A DNA stretch of 64,000 bases, from assembly GCF_905147045.1 (NCBI RefSeq), contig NC_065907.1, positions 1,860,001-1,924,000 of the forward strand. Direction: 5' to 3'. Under the pieces are notes generated by a model. It was given only the letters and a program-made list of their open reading frames with translations. It searched no databases and was not told the origin of the DNA. Of this stretch, positions 43,527-55,505 are shown piece by piece. The stretch's first letter is position 1. Each line of letters begins with the position of its first letter. A program made the translations under genes and the position numbers. This DNA is from Nymphalis io. Its lineage: Eukaryota > Arthropoda > Insecta > Lepidoptera > Nymphalidae.

Positions 43527-43770
43527 TGTTGCGGCGCTTCACTATCTATCATCGCGGGGTGCGGGGACGCGCCTACCAACTTAACTTCACTTGTCGTCTC
43601 GACTCGCGTGCGCGACACACATCAGTTCTTCATCATATAATTATTTATCATTAATACAAGTATTCAATTTCCAAAGTCTTCGTTATTTTTACCACCACAA
43701 AAGCAGCTATCGAAGCTAAGAAAATGGTCCTTCGAGCCGGACTTTCGGTAAAATTAGCATTTTACGGTTA
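43527..43770 (+). other. GC-rich, CpG-dense island: possible LTR plus leader of a BEL/Pao-type element, or a promoter
   Basis: About 110 bp of unusually GC- and CpG-rich sequence begins TGTTGCGGCGCTTC. It leads to an arthropod initiator-like TCAGTT at 43,622 and an AT-rich leader. A short frame follows, starting ATGGTCCTTCGAGCCGGA (43,724) and meeting GTAAAA. The TGTTGCGG start and the leader phrase recall BEL/Pao LTR retrotransposons from general memory, but no second LTR or pol sequence is nearby. A host promoter with a tiny first exon is the alternative. Confidence 0.3.
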
Positions 43771-43929
43771 ATTGCTTGGAAAATCGATAAACTATCGGCT
43801 TAAAATCTGATCACATCGACTGTCAATTTATTTAATATGACAGTGACAGGTTATATGCCCTATAACTTTTTCTATAGCACATTTCAAACGACAAGATATT
43901 TGTCAAAATTTTATTTTACTATTTTTCAT

Positions 43930-44058
43930 TCCGAAGATTGGTGGTGCATTGATGATGTAATATTTTTGTTGATGGTTAATATATCTTACAGTGCCAAAGT
44001 CTAAGGGCAGTGGTGACCATTTACCATAAGGTGGCCCATCCACCAGTCTTACAACAAA
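43930..44058 (+). repeat. S1 tail fragment
   Basis: TTGGTGGTGCATTGATGATG through GTGACCATTTACCATAAGGT and GGCCCATCC, ending in ACAACAAAA. It is the 3' half of S1, diverged. Confidence 0.6.
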
Positions 44059-44294
44059 ATTGAAATTTAAATAATATATTATATACGTTGAAACTTATGG
44101 AATATTGTTGTAAGGGTCACAGATTTAATCCTCATCCCTTGTTATTGTTGTCGGCATCCTTAATAATAAGCTTTCCGGTTAATTGATAGGATAATAATAT
44201 TAGTTACCATAGGTCCCGAAAAGGAGATTCGAAACATACAATTATATACAAAAGAGGATTTTTTTCTGGACAAAGAAATAAGTATATTATATTT

Positions 44295-44538
44295 ACTTTG
44301 TGCAAGCTCACTTGAGTGGGTACCATCCACTCATCAGATATTGCGTTCTATTTTGAAGAATGAGCAAGTCGGTGTAATTATAGGCACAAGTGACATTTAA
44401 CAACTCAGTTCCCAAGGTTGGTGGCGATGTAAGGAATGGTTAATACTTCTAACGTCACCAATATCTACAAGCGGTGGTGACCACTTACATTCAGGTGGTC
44501 CGTTTGCCTGTCCGCCTACATATAATATAAAAAAAAAT
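44295..44538 (+). repeat. S1 SINE-like element, diverged
   Basis: Contains TTTGTGCAAGCTCACTTGAG, ATCCACTCATCAGATATTG, GGTGTAATTATAGGCACAAG, GACCACTTACATTCAGGTGG and the tail ATAATATAAAAAAAAA. It has internal deletions compared with complete copies. Confidence 0.7.
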
Positions 44539-45420
44539 TCAATTTCTTAAGCTAATAAAAATACAGTAGCCACATTCTCTAAATATTCGGCTGATAAATC
44601 CGAAAGTACGTTTTTGTAAAACATTAAAAATAAAATGTTTATGTGTATATTTTGCTTATGTTGTTTGTCTTACCTAAGTAGAACAAGTTTATTACAAGAA
44701 AAGAAAATGTATATAAAAAACGTTGTAGTCTCATTGCAATGTATGCAATTAATTTCTAACTTTAGAAAATATTAAACTGGTATTGCCATCTATTGGCGAA
44801 TAGCAATAACTCGCAGCAGACTACGCCCTCTCTGTGACAACAGCGCAACTCTTCTAAGGGTAGGTATACTGAACCAATACTTGGTTTCAAATAAATATTA
44901 AAGATGTCTCTCTAAATATATTATTTTGATTACCTATATATTGTTAAATTTACAAAAATTTTAGTGGTCGTATAGATAATTACGTTTATAAATTTATTAG
45001 GGATGTATAAAAAAGAGACATAAAAACGTTTTGTTTTTTTATTTACTTTTTATTTGGTTATTTAAGCGTATTTGTCTATTAATATTATATCATTCCTGAT
45101 TTCAACAGTGACTGCCATGTGTTCTCTTTTTAAAAAATCCAACTATGATAATTTGATTGTTTGATAATTGATATTGATTAAGTCTTTTTAGGTTTTATAT
45201 GTGTGCGTACAATATATTATACATAATCATGTATGTATTGTCCCTATAAATAAATTATTTGATCCTACACGAAAATGCTTATAGACTACTAAATTAATTT
45301 CATTTTATTAGTATAAATTTTATCTATATCGATGTAATTTGGTTACACAAAGTTTGACTTATATATTATAGTACCAGTGCAATGTAATAATAATCTGTAC
45401 TAGTATTATATTTTAGAATA
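44539..45420. other. Gene-free AT-rich DNA
   Basis: Nothing recognised on either strand. Confidence 0.5.
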
Positions 45421-45701
45421 CAATAACAGCCTGTAAATGTCCCACTGCTGGGCTAAGGCGTCCTCTCCCTTTTTGAGGAGAAGGTTTCGAGCTTATTCCA
45501 CCACATTGCTCCAATGCAGGTTGGTGGAATACACACGTGGCAGAATTTCCGTGAAATTAGACACACACATGCAGGTTTCCTCACGACGTTTTCCTTCATC
45601 GAAAAGCACGAGATGAATTATAAATTGAAATTAAGCACATGAAAATTCAGAGGTTTTGAACCCACGTTCATCGGTTAAGGTTCTTGCCACTGGGCTTTTT
45701 A
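45421..45701 (-). repeat. SINE2, complete but with damaged head
   Basis: Minus-strand SINE2. The tail (CAATAACAGCCTGTAAATGT, CCCACTGCTGGGCTAAGGCG) and body are well kept. A duplicated ACAC lies near 45,560. In the head, box B is shortened (GGTTTTGAACCC...) and about 15 bp are missing. Confidence 0.85.
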
Positions 45702-46875
45702 GATGTGCTTAATAATAATTATTAATTCATTTATATTTCGAACTAATAATAATTTATTATCGAATCGAATCTTCATATTGTTAATCGTCTATGGAAAATG
45801 GAAAAGCATTTTCGGCGGTTGCAACTTCATATTTTAAATCCTAAGGGATAAGTGTACTATATATTGCTAAATGAATAAAATAATTGTCAATATTTTTACT
45901 AACATAGTTCTAGGCTTGTTAATAACACTATGGATATTTATCTGTAAATAAATATTTATTATTATTATTTTATAAAAAAAAAAACCATTCGAGGGTAATC
46001 AAAAATGGTGATTGATTAATCACAAAGATAAAATATATAATTCATAAATTGATAGAAAACGAATAAATATTTTTTAATGAATAATTAAAGGATAACTAAA
46101 CTAACTAACTTTTTGGATGAATAATAATTAATGTAAGTTAAACTATATTCAACCTGAACTAAATTTTTTTTGCCAGTTGAAATATAATATAGAATACTAC
46201 AACTAAAATTTTCGAATAGAAACTGCATACGAATAAATGCATTTTGTATTTTTGGGTGTAAATCGAAAGTTGATATTGTGGTGGGTTTATTTAAATATAT
46301 CCAATTAAGAACCAAACTCTGGGCTTAGCTAGCGTACGTAACATTTTATACAGCTACGAACCTGGCTTTGGAGTTAGTCCACATGGCGCGAATCCAAACT
46401 ATTTTATCGTTAAATTCCAGCTGTCTGTGGCTTACGAGTTATAGTGAGAGTCTTAGTATGCTGTTGCTACAGAATGTGTAAAGGCTAATAAATCCTATCA
46501 TTTTTGAATCTTCATAATCCTGTTTTAAATATAAGCAATTTAAATATTATTCTAATTATTTTTTTAACATAAAACTTAACAAAGTTTAAAATTCGAATAT
46601 TAAATATCTGTTTTCGAATCAAAATCTAAATATAATTCAAGCCTTTAACGAGCTCTTTTGGATCAACATAACATAAGGTTATATTTAAACAGTTTTACGA
46701 ACGCGGCTGCGCCCTCGTTTTAGGGGAGGAGTTAATTAGTTACAAAAAGTAGAAATGTGAAAGCATAATAGACAGAGTTACTTCCGATTTTATAATTTAG
46801 TATATATGTTAAGGTAGTCACATTAACATCTTTACATATATATGTATTACTACCTGAAGTATCAAGACTATTAGT

Positions 46876-46937
<62 letters not shown>

Positions 46938-47108
46938 ATAATTTTTGAAATTATTTTAAACTTAAATAATAGACTGAATGACAACTATTTTTGTCTTATT
47001 ATTGTGAGTCGTTATGGTGCAGAAAAATCAAAATTTTCGCATTTTTGCGGATGCGAGACAATTAAATTAGGCCCGAATAGCGAATACTCGGTGTTCGGTC
47101 AGACTGAC
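45702..47108. repeat. AT-rich DNA with an (AT)n microsatellite
   Basis: A TA dinucleotide tract lies at about 46,881-46,938. The rest has no gene. A 76-codon minus-strand frame at 46,085-46,315 has no recognisable features. Confidence 0.6.
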
Positions 47109-47172
47109 TGACTGCGTTGGTCTAGTGGCTAGATGTAAGGCCGTAGATGTCGTTTAATTCCAGGTAAAATCT
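47109..47172 (+). repeat. Degenerate tRNA-like SINE head
   Basis: GCGTTGGTCTAGTGGCTAGA-TGTAAGGCCGTAGA matches the tRNA-like sequence at 22,289. The T arm has collapsed to GTTTAATTCCAGGT. It is a relic and not a tRNA gene. Confidence 0.55.
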
Positions 47173-47395
47173 TTTGGGAAATTTTTATTTCTTCTTGTTG
47201 TTGATAATTGATCGTAGCCGGCAATCCATTCACGAAACGCAAAAAACTTCGATAGTTTATAAACTTTTATGAAACGTTATTAGCGTGGTTACTCAGCCAT
47301 GACCAGAACACGGCAAGAGAAGTGTAGCGGATGCGTATTTGTTTTATTTATTACGTTCGCAAAACTGAAAAAAATCTAAAATCCTATTAAATGTA

Positions 47396-47595
47396 TTTTT
47401 TATATAATAAGTAGGCGAGACAAGACAAGCATATGGGCCACTTGATGGTAAGTGGTCACCAACGCCTATAGACATTGGCATTGTAGGAAATGTTAACCAT
47501 CGGTTACATCGCCAATGCGCTACCAACCTTGGGAACTAAGATGTTATGTCCCTTGTGTCTGTAATTACACTGGCTCACTGACCCTTCGAACCCAA
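47396..47595 (-). repeat. S1, 5'-truncated
   Basis: Minus-strand S1 from its tail (TTTTTTATATAATAAG) through GGGCCACTTGATGGTAAGTG and CTACCAACCTTGGGAACTA to CACTGGCTCACTGACCCTTC. It stops inside the TTTGAAGGGTGAG region, so the first third of S1 is absent. Positions 47,596-48,633 hold no gene or recognised repeat. Confidence 0.75.
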
Positions 47596-48633
47596 ACTCT
47601 CTATCTCTCAACTCGCACAAATGACCCAAATATCTTATGAAGATTTCTACAACGAAAAAAAGTGTGATAAACCTGGAAAATATACAAAATAAAATTATTA
47701 AATAGTCTAATAAGCCCTTTATATTAAATAAACTCCTCGTACACCGTTCATAATTTTTAGACGGCTTATAATCTAGTTGGATTTATTATATATTAAGCTA
47801 ACGGTTTTTACAAGTATCGAGAAACTTCTACATAGTATACGTAACAAAATTGCAAAAAACATCCCCAAGCGGAACTCGAGCTCCAACTTGATAAATAGGT
47901 TTCAAAGTAATTTATAATTTTATACACAGTCCGAATATCTCTGATAAGGATAAAAAGAGCTTGAACACATAATATACAAAATTAAGAAAAGTAACTAAAG
48001 CTAAAGACTGAAAATTATTCCATCATAATTGAAACTTTTAGTGGTGACGCAGCACATATACAACAAATCTATTTATATCCACAGTGATTTGTTATTTTGA
48101 TAAAGACAGTAACAAACCTAGCTAACGCGAGAAGTCAAAAAATATATAACTAAGTTTTCATATCCGCAAACTCAAATTAACCAAACTTCAGCAAAGTGTT
48201 TTCTTCCAATAATAAAATTCCGCAAAAACTTTATTTTGCTTTCGTAAATAAGGCGTATTGCCGATAAAAACTAAAAATGTTAAAATAGTATAGAGAGTTA
48301 GCTTTCGTCAATTTTCATGCAAGATAATTAATAATTTAATTAATATACTAATTTAATCGTCGTAAAAGAGTCACAACTCCCTTTTCTATTCTTCTACATT
48401 ACCCTGGTAACGTCTTGGTTAACTTAATTAGTATTATAAAATAACCATTCAAAAGTGCTTGTCTACTTAAATAGAGTACGTATTTTTGTTGTTTTTTATG
48501 CTTAATTTTGGGTTGGTTCATGTGCCAGAAATGTACCCAAGATTTGCTTAGTTTATTAAATTACACGACAAAATGAAAATAACCTTTTATTGTCAACACA
48601 TGGTTGCTAAATCTTATGTAAAAAAGTAAAGTA

Positions 48634-48841
48634 TAGTAACAGCCTGTAAATGTCCCACTGCTGGGCTAAGGCCTCCTCTCCCTATTTGAGGAGAAGGTTT
48701 GGAGCTTATTCCACCACGCTGCTCCAATGCGGGTTGGTGGAATACACATGTGGCAGAATTTCGATGAAATTAGACACATGCAGGTTTCCTCACGATGTTT
48801 TCCTTCACCGAAAAGCACGAGATGAATTATAAACAGAAATT
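48634..48841 (-). repeat. SINE2, lacking the tRNA head
   Basis: Minus-strand body and tail (AGTAACAGCCTGTAAATGTC to AAAGCACGAGATGAATTATA). It is truncated just before the segment that would lead into the tRNA-like head. The small ORF running through it is incidental. Confidence 0.85.
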
Positions 48842-49491
48842 ATGTAATGAAGTATAAAATATATAGTAGTACTAAAGTGAAGTAATTGTAAACGATTATT
48901 TTTTTTACTGTTGTATGGCACAGACGTGTTATATTGTTACATTTACGAGTCTGCATGTTTATTACCAGGCAGCATCACAACTACGTTTCAGGATTGAAAA
49001 CTTATGACGTCGTAGAGTCCAGATGAATACATCATTTTCTCTTTCTTTGTTGATGGTGACTTCCTGAAGAAATACCGAAAACATTCATGAAAACTCACTA
49101 CTATAAACGCAAGGTATTACGCGTTTAATGTGAAAACTTAATGGTTCCTTACCTAATTTGAACCCGCAATCGTCGATTAAGATCTACTCAATCTACTGTA
49201 CCCGGCTGTTCCATGTTTATGTAAATTATTTCAAAGCTCATATTGCAAGTCATCAAGAGTTTGCAAAAGGATATTCACTGATAACGATACGAAGAAGCTC
49301 AATGTTCTTTTATATCAAAAATCTTGCTTATAATTTATGTGTTAATAGTGTGTTTTTATTACTTGAAGATTGCCCTACACACAGTTTTGCGAGAAAGGGT
49401 TCAGATCCGCCATTTGAGTCTCTCTTACGCCCTTGGTCCAAACATTTTATTTTAAACTGTATGTACCACTAGGCTTAAAACATCCAAAGTT

Positions 49492-49620
49492 GACTAGCAG
49501 TGGGATATTTGGCCTGTAAATATCCCACTGCTAGTCAAGGACCTCCTTCCTTCCTAAGAAGGTTTTGAAGCTTGTTCCACCACGTTATTTCAATGCGAAT
49601 AGGTGGATACCATATACTTT
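49492..49620 (-). repeat. SINE2 tail remnant with an inverted duplication
   Basis: From 49,511 the SINE2 end is readable (GGCCTGTAAATATCCCACTG, then GAAGCTTGTTCCACCACG). The preceding 19 bp (49,492-49,510) are a perfect inverted copy of 49,518-49,536, forming a hairpin with a 7-nt loop. Positions 48,842-49,491 hold nothing else. Confidence 0.6.
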
Positions 49621-52227
49621 ACTTTATTATTTATTTGCACCTCAAAGATTAAAAAAAAATACAAATCATGGATACAACCTAATTATGAGTGTACAACTTT
49701 AGCGACCTTATCGCTATATAGCAATCTCTTCCAGGCAACCAAAACTCTAAAGAATTACTCATAGGATATGAGGTAGGTGGTGTATGTAGTAATCGTAAAT
49801 AAAATAACATAAATAAATGTAAATATAAATATTAAAATACACATATTATATATAAATAAAAAATTATGAATTGAAATAATGAATACAATAGACAATAAAT
49901 ACTGTACTGAAAAACATGTGACAGATTTTTATTCGATGCAGGTTTACTCGCGATGGACCTTCACCGCCAACCATGAGATGACTATAAACAAAATTAGTGA
50001 TGCTTCTAGGGCTAAAAACCGCATTCTCTTAACTTCTGATTTTCTTCTGAATGAAAATAGACCAAAATAAACCTAAACGAAATAAAATTTATACACATAG
50101 GTGAAAATAGATAGAGCAAGCTTGTGCTTGAAAATGCACCAGTTTCAAAATCCCAGCATACATACAACCTTAAAAAAGTAAAAAAAAAATATTAACTATA
50201 CAAATAGTAGTATAAGTGTGAGTACTCCCTTAAAAGTATTAAATAGAAGCGTGGCAAGGTTTTCAGCAGTTTTAAATTCCAAATAGTGCAACCTGTGTGA
50301 AATGAACCTCACTGAACTGAACAATGCTTTAAAACTTTTTCGAAACGTTCCCAAAAGGCTTTAACCCATTTATCCACCGGGCTCTGCAATAAAAAATATA
50401 AATGTACACTTTACACGTCGTGATTTTTGCTTGCGAGCGTTAAATACCCTTAAAATCTGGAGCCTAATGGAAGTGGTATGAACTATAATTAAAACTAGTG
50501 ATCGCCCATTGGTGGAAATTCGACCGTAATTCTTTTCTATTAAAATACTTGTCAGAAAATTGACGTTGACAGTAAGGACGTCAAACTTGTCGTTATTACA
50601 ATAAAAAATTAAAGCAAATGTCAAATTGCACGTTACTGGTTTTAAGTTTGACATATAATGTGTTGAAATTGACAGTATGAACGTTAACTATTGATTGTTT
50701 TATTTTTTGTTATGTATTTGTAAGACATATTGTATATAAATTCTAGCATTCTGCGCTGTTATTATTCTATTTAATTCAATAGATTTGATAATATCAGCAA
50801 AATTTAATATAGTTATATACCACTAACCTAAATGTGTGCTTGAATAAGCTACCAACCTTAAAAAGAACCAAAGAATTATTATAGTCAGCATTGGAAATTT
50901 GGGGCAACTACTATATAACACTTCTGTCTCGAATATTCTGTGATTATATTACAAGAGGATTCGGTTGCATCCCAATGAAAGAGTGTATCAGATTAAAATT
51001 CCAATTTATAGCTTTCCGATGCCAATATTCAGTAAAAGTGGTTACACAATGGAAACTGTGATGGAGATAGTCCGCTGGAAACATTTACGCTAGTTTAAAT
51101 AATATATGTATCGCTGTTTCAGAATAAATCCGCTCTTCATGACTTTTCCTTTATTTGTATCTCAACAGACTTTTGATTCTGTACCATTTTTTTATATTTC
51201 TTTCTGTGTAGTTACACTTCGTTAATTGAAATTTAAATTGCTGTATATTATATATTTATATTTTTAAAAGTAAAGACCGTGAAAATTAAAAAATATGTTT
51301 AATAAATATTAATAACACTAAAAATAAATATTAAAACCATTATTGATAAATATGGAAATGTAACCAAGCATTATGAAACATTAGCATTTCAGGGTGTTAC
51401 TACATAGAAAGCTTAGCTTAAAAAATGTTAAGACATTGCAATACAGCGAATTGTAATATTTAAGTCAACAAAGATAATCAAATAATTATGCATATATAAG
51501 GACGCTTTTAAATATATTTTTATAATTTAAGCACAACGAGTGTGAACATCACTAAAATTAAAATGTGAACATCACATAACTGCCACTGGTCAATATAATT
51601 GCTTAGATTTACGGGGTTTTGTATAAAAAGAGGCAGGTCAATAAAATAAATACAGTTTTAAATTTAAAGAAATCGCTTCAATACTGTTTAGCGTTGTATA
51701 TTCTATGGAAGTCTACCCCTTAGGTTTCGCCTCAAAATGCTTATTTCAAATGGATTAATTTGAATATGTACATCTTCTCCTTAGCCCTCCGCTTAAATAC
51801 ATTTGAATAGCATTACCAACTCTACGTTTAACTGATCGTACTTTCTACCGAAGACAAAAAGGCTTAAGAGACGTTTCATTTTAGAAACTTTAGTCGGCTT
51901 TTACTATTAGAATGTTCCCTTGCTCGTTCTAGATTAGGAAAATGAAAAAAGTGACTACCACGGACACCTGGTAGATAAGAATTGTCGAAACTAAAGATTT
52001 TTGAAAGAACTTCTCAATAAAGAAAACCAATTAATAATTATGTAGTAATGTAAACTAAAAACTTTTGTTAATACAATAAATATTTTTTTGTTATTATTGT
52101 AATAATAAATAGTAACGAAGTTATATAGTATACGCCGTTTGCCATCACGACGAACGAATCAGTCTTATGGCCGAGGCGCACCAGTCGATATTTTATACTT
52201 ATGCTGTAATGGTGACTTTTTACTTGG
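49621..52227. other. Gene-free AT-rich DNA
   Basis: No supported gene. A faint SINE2-like trace lies at 49,935-50,005 (GATGCAGGTTTACTCGCGAT, CCATGAGATGACTATAAAC). At 50,555-50,680 short TGACA/TGTCA motifs recur, but no promoter can be assigned. Confidence 0.5.
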
Positions 52228-52780
52228 CGCTACGGCTTTTTGCAAGCCCGCCTTGGCCACCACCCACTCACCATATATCTTACCGCCAAACAGCAATAGT
52301 TATTATTATTGTGTTCCAGTTGAAGGAGGGAGTGAACCAGTGTAATTTACTGGTGGTAGAGCTTTGTGCAAGCTTGTTTGGGTAGGTAACACCCACTCAT
52401 CAGATATTCTATCGCAAAACAGCAGTACTTGGTATTGTTGTGTTCCGGTTTGAAGGGTGATTGAGGCAGTGTAATTACAGGCACCAGGGACAGGGAAGTT
52501 TGGTGTTACATTGGTGATGTAAGCGATGGTTAACATTTCTTACAATACCAATGTCTATGGGCGTTGGTGACCACTTACCTTTAGGTGGCCCATATGCTCG
52601 TCCGCCTTCCTATTCTATAAAAAAATACAGGCACAAGGGACATAGTATCTTAATTCACAAGGTTGGAGGCGCATTGGACACGTAAGGAATGGTTAATATT
52701 TCTGACGGCACTAATGTCTATGGATGGTGAGCACTTACCATAAGGTTTACCCGTCCGCTTATCTATATTTAAAAAAAAAA
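52228..52780 (+). repeat. S1 nested within an older S1
   Basis: An older, diverged S1 runs from GCTACGGCTTTTTGCAAGC to CCAGTGTAATTTAC at 52,347. It resumes at about 52,627 with TACAGGCACAAGGGACATAG and ends near 52,780 in an A run. Between them sits a younger complete S1 (52,348-52,626), from TGGTGGTAGAGCTTTGTGC to TATTCTATAAAAAAA. A TAC at both junctions is a possible short target duplication, but the A tail makes its length ambiguous. Confidence 0.8.
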
Positions 52781-53199
52781 TGTGTGGACATTCAAGACAA
52801 ACATACATGTTAGGCTTATTACAATATTTCCTTAATAACGAAATTCAATATAATAAGTAAATACAAATTCACCACTGTTTCACAGTTTTTCACGAACAGC
52901 TTAACCTTAAGTCAAATTGCATTCGTAACCTAATTTTACATTTTTATTTTAAAATTCTGTAGTTGAATACAATTTCATCATATTCCGACATTTTACTCGT
53001 AAGTTTCTGCAATTTCTTAGACTTGCACGAAATTAAGCACATGTTTTGAATAGAACATTTTCTTTGTATGAAATAGAAAATATATAACGAGTTATTTTGC
53101 AAATTGAATCTTACTTTGATAATTAATATTTTAATTAGAAAATAACTTACTTTTGGGGGTAAGGTAGTGCATAAGATCGTGGATCTTTCCCGAGGATAG
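52781..53199. other. AT-rich DNA, nothing recognised
   Basis: No gene or repeat could be identified here. Confidence 0.45.
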
Positions 53200-53315
53200 C
53201 GAGTTGGAATCTGGACAAGTATCGCTAGGTTTTAACGTGCACGATGTCTAAGATTCATCGCACGATTCATCTCGTGCTTGCGGATGGAGATAAACATCGT
53301 GAGGAAACCTTTTTG
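53200..53315 (+). repeat. SINE2 fragment
   Basis: GATTCATCTCGTGCTTGCGG, ATGGAGATAAACATCGTGAG and GAAACC match the central SINE2 body in plus orientation. The head region is barely recognisable and the tail is lost. Confidence 0.55.
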
Positions 53316-53771
53316 TATCACCTTTTGCCTAAAATGTCTTGTGGTTGATGTAATAAAAAGGCAATTGGGTGTTGATATATACATGTATTGTGATATTATA
53401 ATTTACAATATTAATTCATTGCGACGACATTACAGTGCTAACTTTGAATGGCGACTGGCGACAGAATATATAATAATTTATTAATCGACTATGTAGCATA
53501 TCGAATATCGCTTTTTTCTAGGTACCAATATGGACAGCGATATTTGCTTACATCAATAAGATATACACCCAACATGAAATTCATATTCATAGCGTATGTC
53601 AACGTAAATCTTTTAATTCCAGAAAACTTTTATACTTATACATTTAAGTGCCTATAATTCATAAAAACAGTTTATATGTTGATTTTTAGTGATGGAACAC
53701 CCTAATCCAATCAAGCATATTTCAGTAATAAGAATCCATAATTTAGTCTTTTTTTATATTTACTGGGAAGA

Positions 53772-53912
53772 TAGTCACTTAGACTATTCCACCTGATGGT
53801 AAATGGTAGTAGAGTTCAAACGCGACGACGGCCAGTACAGTCGGGAAGAATGTTCTGCACGAGCCGCCCGGCAAGGCGGCGGCCCGCAAGATGCCTCTTC
53901 TCGCCTCGTTGT
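53772..53912 (-). mobile_element. LINE-B 3'-end fragment
   Basis: On the minus strand it covers the last codons of the LINE-B ORF (AAGAGGCATCTTGCGGGCC) and GTGCAGAACATTCTTCCCGA. It continues through CTGTACTGGCCGTCGTCGC and GTTTGAACTCTACTACCATT to the hairpin partner at 53,772. The terminal A tail is not clear. A strongly 5'-truncated, decayed insertion. Positions 53,913-54,574 hold no gene. Confidence 0.8.
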
Positions 53913-54574
53913 CGTCGTCGTCTGTCGTCTCGCATTAATAACACCATTATTTATTAGTATTTATTTTTTTACCTACCTATTTATCTCCATTTTTAGAAGA
54001 GAAACTTAACTAAAACTATAACGCAAGCCATAACCAAGCGATGATAGGTATGTAAATGTTAAATTGAGTGAGAAACTTTCAAATGAGACGAGAGTGCTTA
54101 GTATTCTGTTAAAGAGCAAAAGTAAACTTGGACATTTTATTATTATTATTCTAAGCATTCCAGCAACAGTCTTAAAGACGCTATATAAAATTTCCATGAT
54201 AGAAAATTCACTTTACCGTCGTTAACGTCCACAGACCCGAAGTGCCTAGCTCCATAGTTATAAGTGTTTGCTTAGTGAAAACTAGGCTCAGCAGGGACCA
54301 TAAACTAACTCTGTATTCACGGCATTTATGCAAATAAACGTATGAATAAAATTAACCCGCAGCAGTGCACTGCGGAATAAAATATCCGTCTGTTTGGATT
54401 TTTTTACGCTTACATTCCTCGGGTACAGCGTTGTATGTAAAAACAAGATTGTGTGACATTTTTGTCACCAAACACGAAAAGGAAGGAGTTGTTTTTTATA
54501 TAAACGCATTTTCAACTCGATGACGTTTTATCTTTTTAGGGCAAAACGGAAAGCTTGAATAACGCAGGAATTAT

Positions 54575-54878
54575 TTTATCTTTTTTTTTTTATATAAAAT
54601 AGGAAGACGGACGAGCATATGGGCCACCTGATGGTAAGTGGTTACCAAACGCCCTTAGACATTGGCATTGTAAGAAATGTCAACCATCGCTTACATAGCC
54701 AATGCGCCACCAACCTTGGGAACTAAGATTTTATGTCCCTTGTGCCTGTAATTACACTGGCTCACTCACCCTTCAAACCGGAACACAACAATAATAAGTA
54801 CTGCTGTTTTGCGGTAAAATATCTGATGAGTGGACGGTACCTACCCAGACGAGCTTGCACAAAGCTCTACCACCAGTA
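54575..54878 (-). repeat. S1, complete, inserted just upstream of a splice-acceptor-like site
   Basis: Complete minus-strand S1, from the T run at 54,578 through GGGCCACCTGATGGTAAGTG and CACCAACCTTGGGAACTAAG to the head AAAGCTCTACCACCAG. TATC occurs on both sides (54,573-54,576 region and 54,877-54,880), a possible 4-bp target duplication. The insertion point is about 17 bp before the acceptor-like CTACAG of the coding-like segment at 54,897. Confidence 0.85.
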
Positions 54879-54896
54879 TCGTTCCGTTTGCTACAG

Positions 54897-55027
54897 ATGA
54901 TATCATTTTTATTGATATTAAGAGAGCAGAATCGGATAAGATCAAGCGAATGATGATTCTCCTTCGACGAACTCAATGTGATGAACTCCTTAAAGAAAAT
55001 AGTGTAGGTTTTTGGAAAGATTTTTAA
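54897..55027 (+). other. Coding-like segment, possible terminal exon of an unidentified gene
   Basis: Preceded by an acceptor-like TCGTTCCGTTTGCTACAG, it has 43 codons ending in TAA, with balanced codon use and a charged amphipathic composition. The sequence includes D-I-I-F-I-D-I-K-R-A-E, D-K-I-K-R-M-M-I-L-L-R-R and ends V-G-F-W-K-D-F. AATAAA-like signals follow at about 55,111 and 55,186. I do not recognise the protein, and no upstream exon was found in this window. The 65-codon frame that starts at 54,830 begins inside S1 and overstates the exon. Confidence 0.35.
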
Positions 55028-55257
55028 GCATTTGGTGACAGCCTATAAATTAAAAAAAAACGCACTGTTATAAGCAATCCATGTAACTAATGTAAATAAT
55101 GCAACACAACTAATAAACGTTGGGGTTTTATGTAAACTATAAATATATAAAAAAGAGAAATAATTGTGTTAAGAGAGTCAAGCCAATAAAGCCATTAATT
55201 AAGTCATTCCAATCGGCAATAGACTGTTTTTTTCACTGGTAATTTGAATATTGTATA

Positions 55258-55505
55258 CGTTGGACTTTGTGCAAGCCTGTCTGGGTAGGTAGGTACTGCT
55301 ATTGGTATGTTCTGGTTTGAAGGGTGAATAAGCCACTGAAACTCCAAGTACAAGGGACATTACATCTTAGTTCCCAATATTTGCGGCACATTGGCGATTA
55401 AGGAATATTTCTTATAGCGTTAATATCTATGGGCGATGGTGAACGTTTCACCAGGACATTGCATCAGGTGGCCCTACCACCACCGTCCTATTTTATAATA
55501 AGAAA
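55258..55505 (+). repeat. S1, diverged with deletion
   Basis: GGACTTTGTGCAAGCCTGTC, TGTTCTGGTTTGAAGGGTGA, TTAGTTCCCAATATTTGCGG and ATCAGGTGGCCCT in the S1 order. The region of the CACCCACTCATCAG block is deleted. Confidence 0.7.

Noticed and set aside
49158..49472. A 104-codon plus-strand gene
   Set aside because: It has no recognisable domain, splice context or composition shift, and is flanked by SINE2 remnants. Probably a chance frame.
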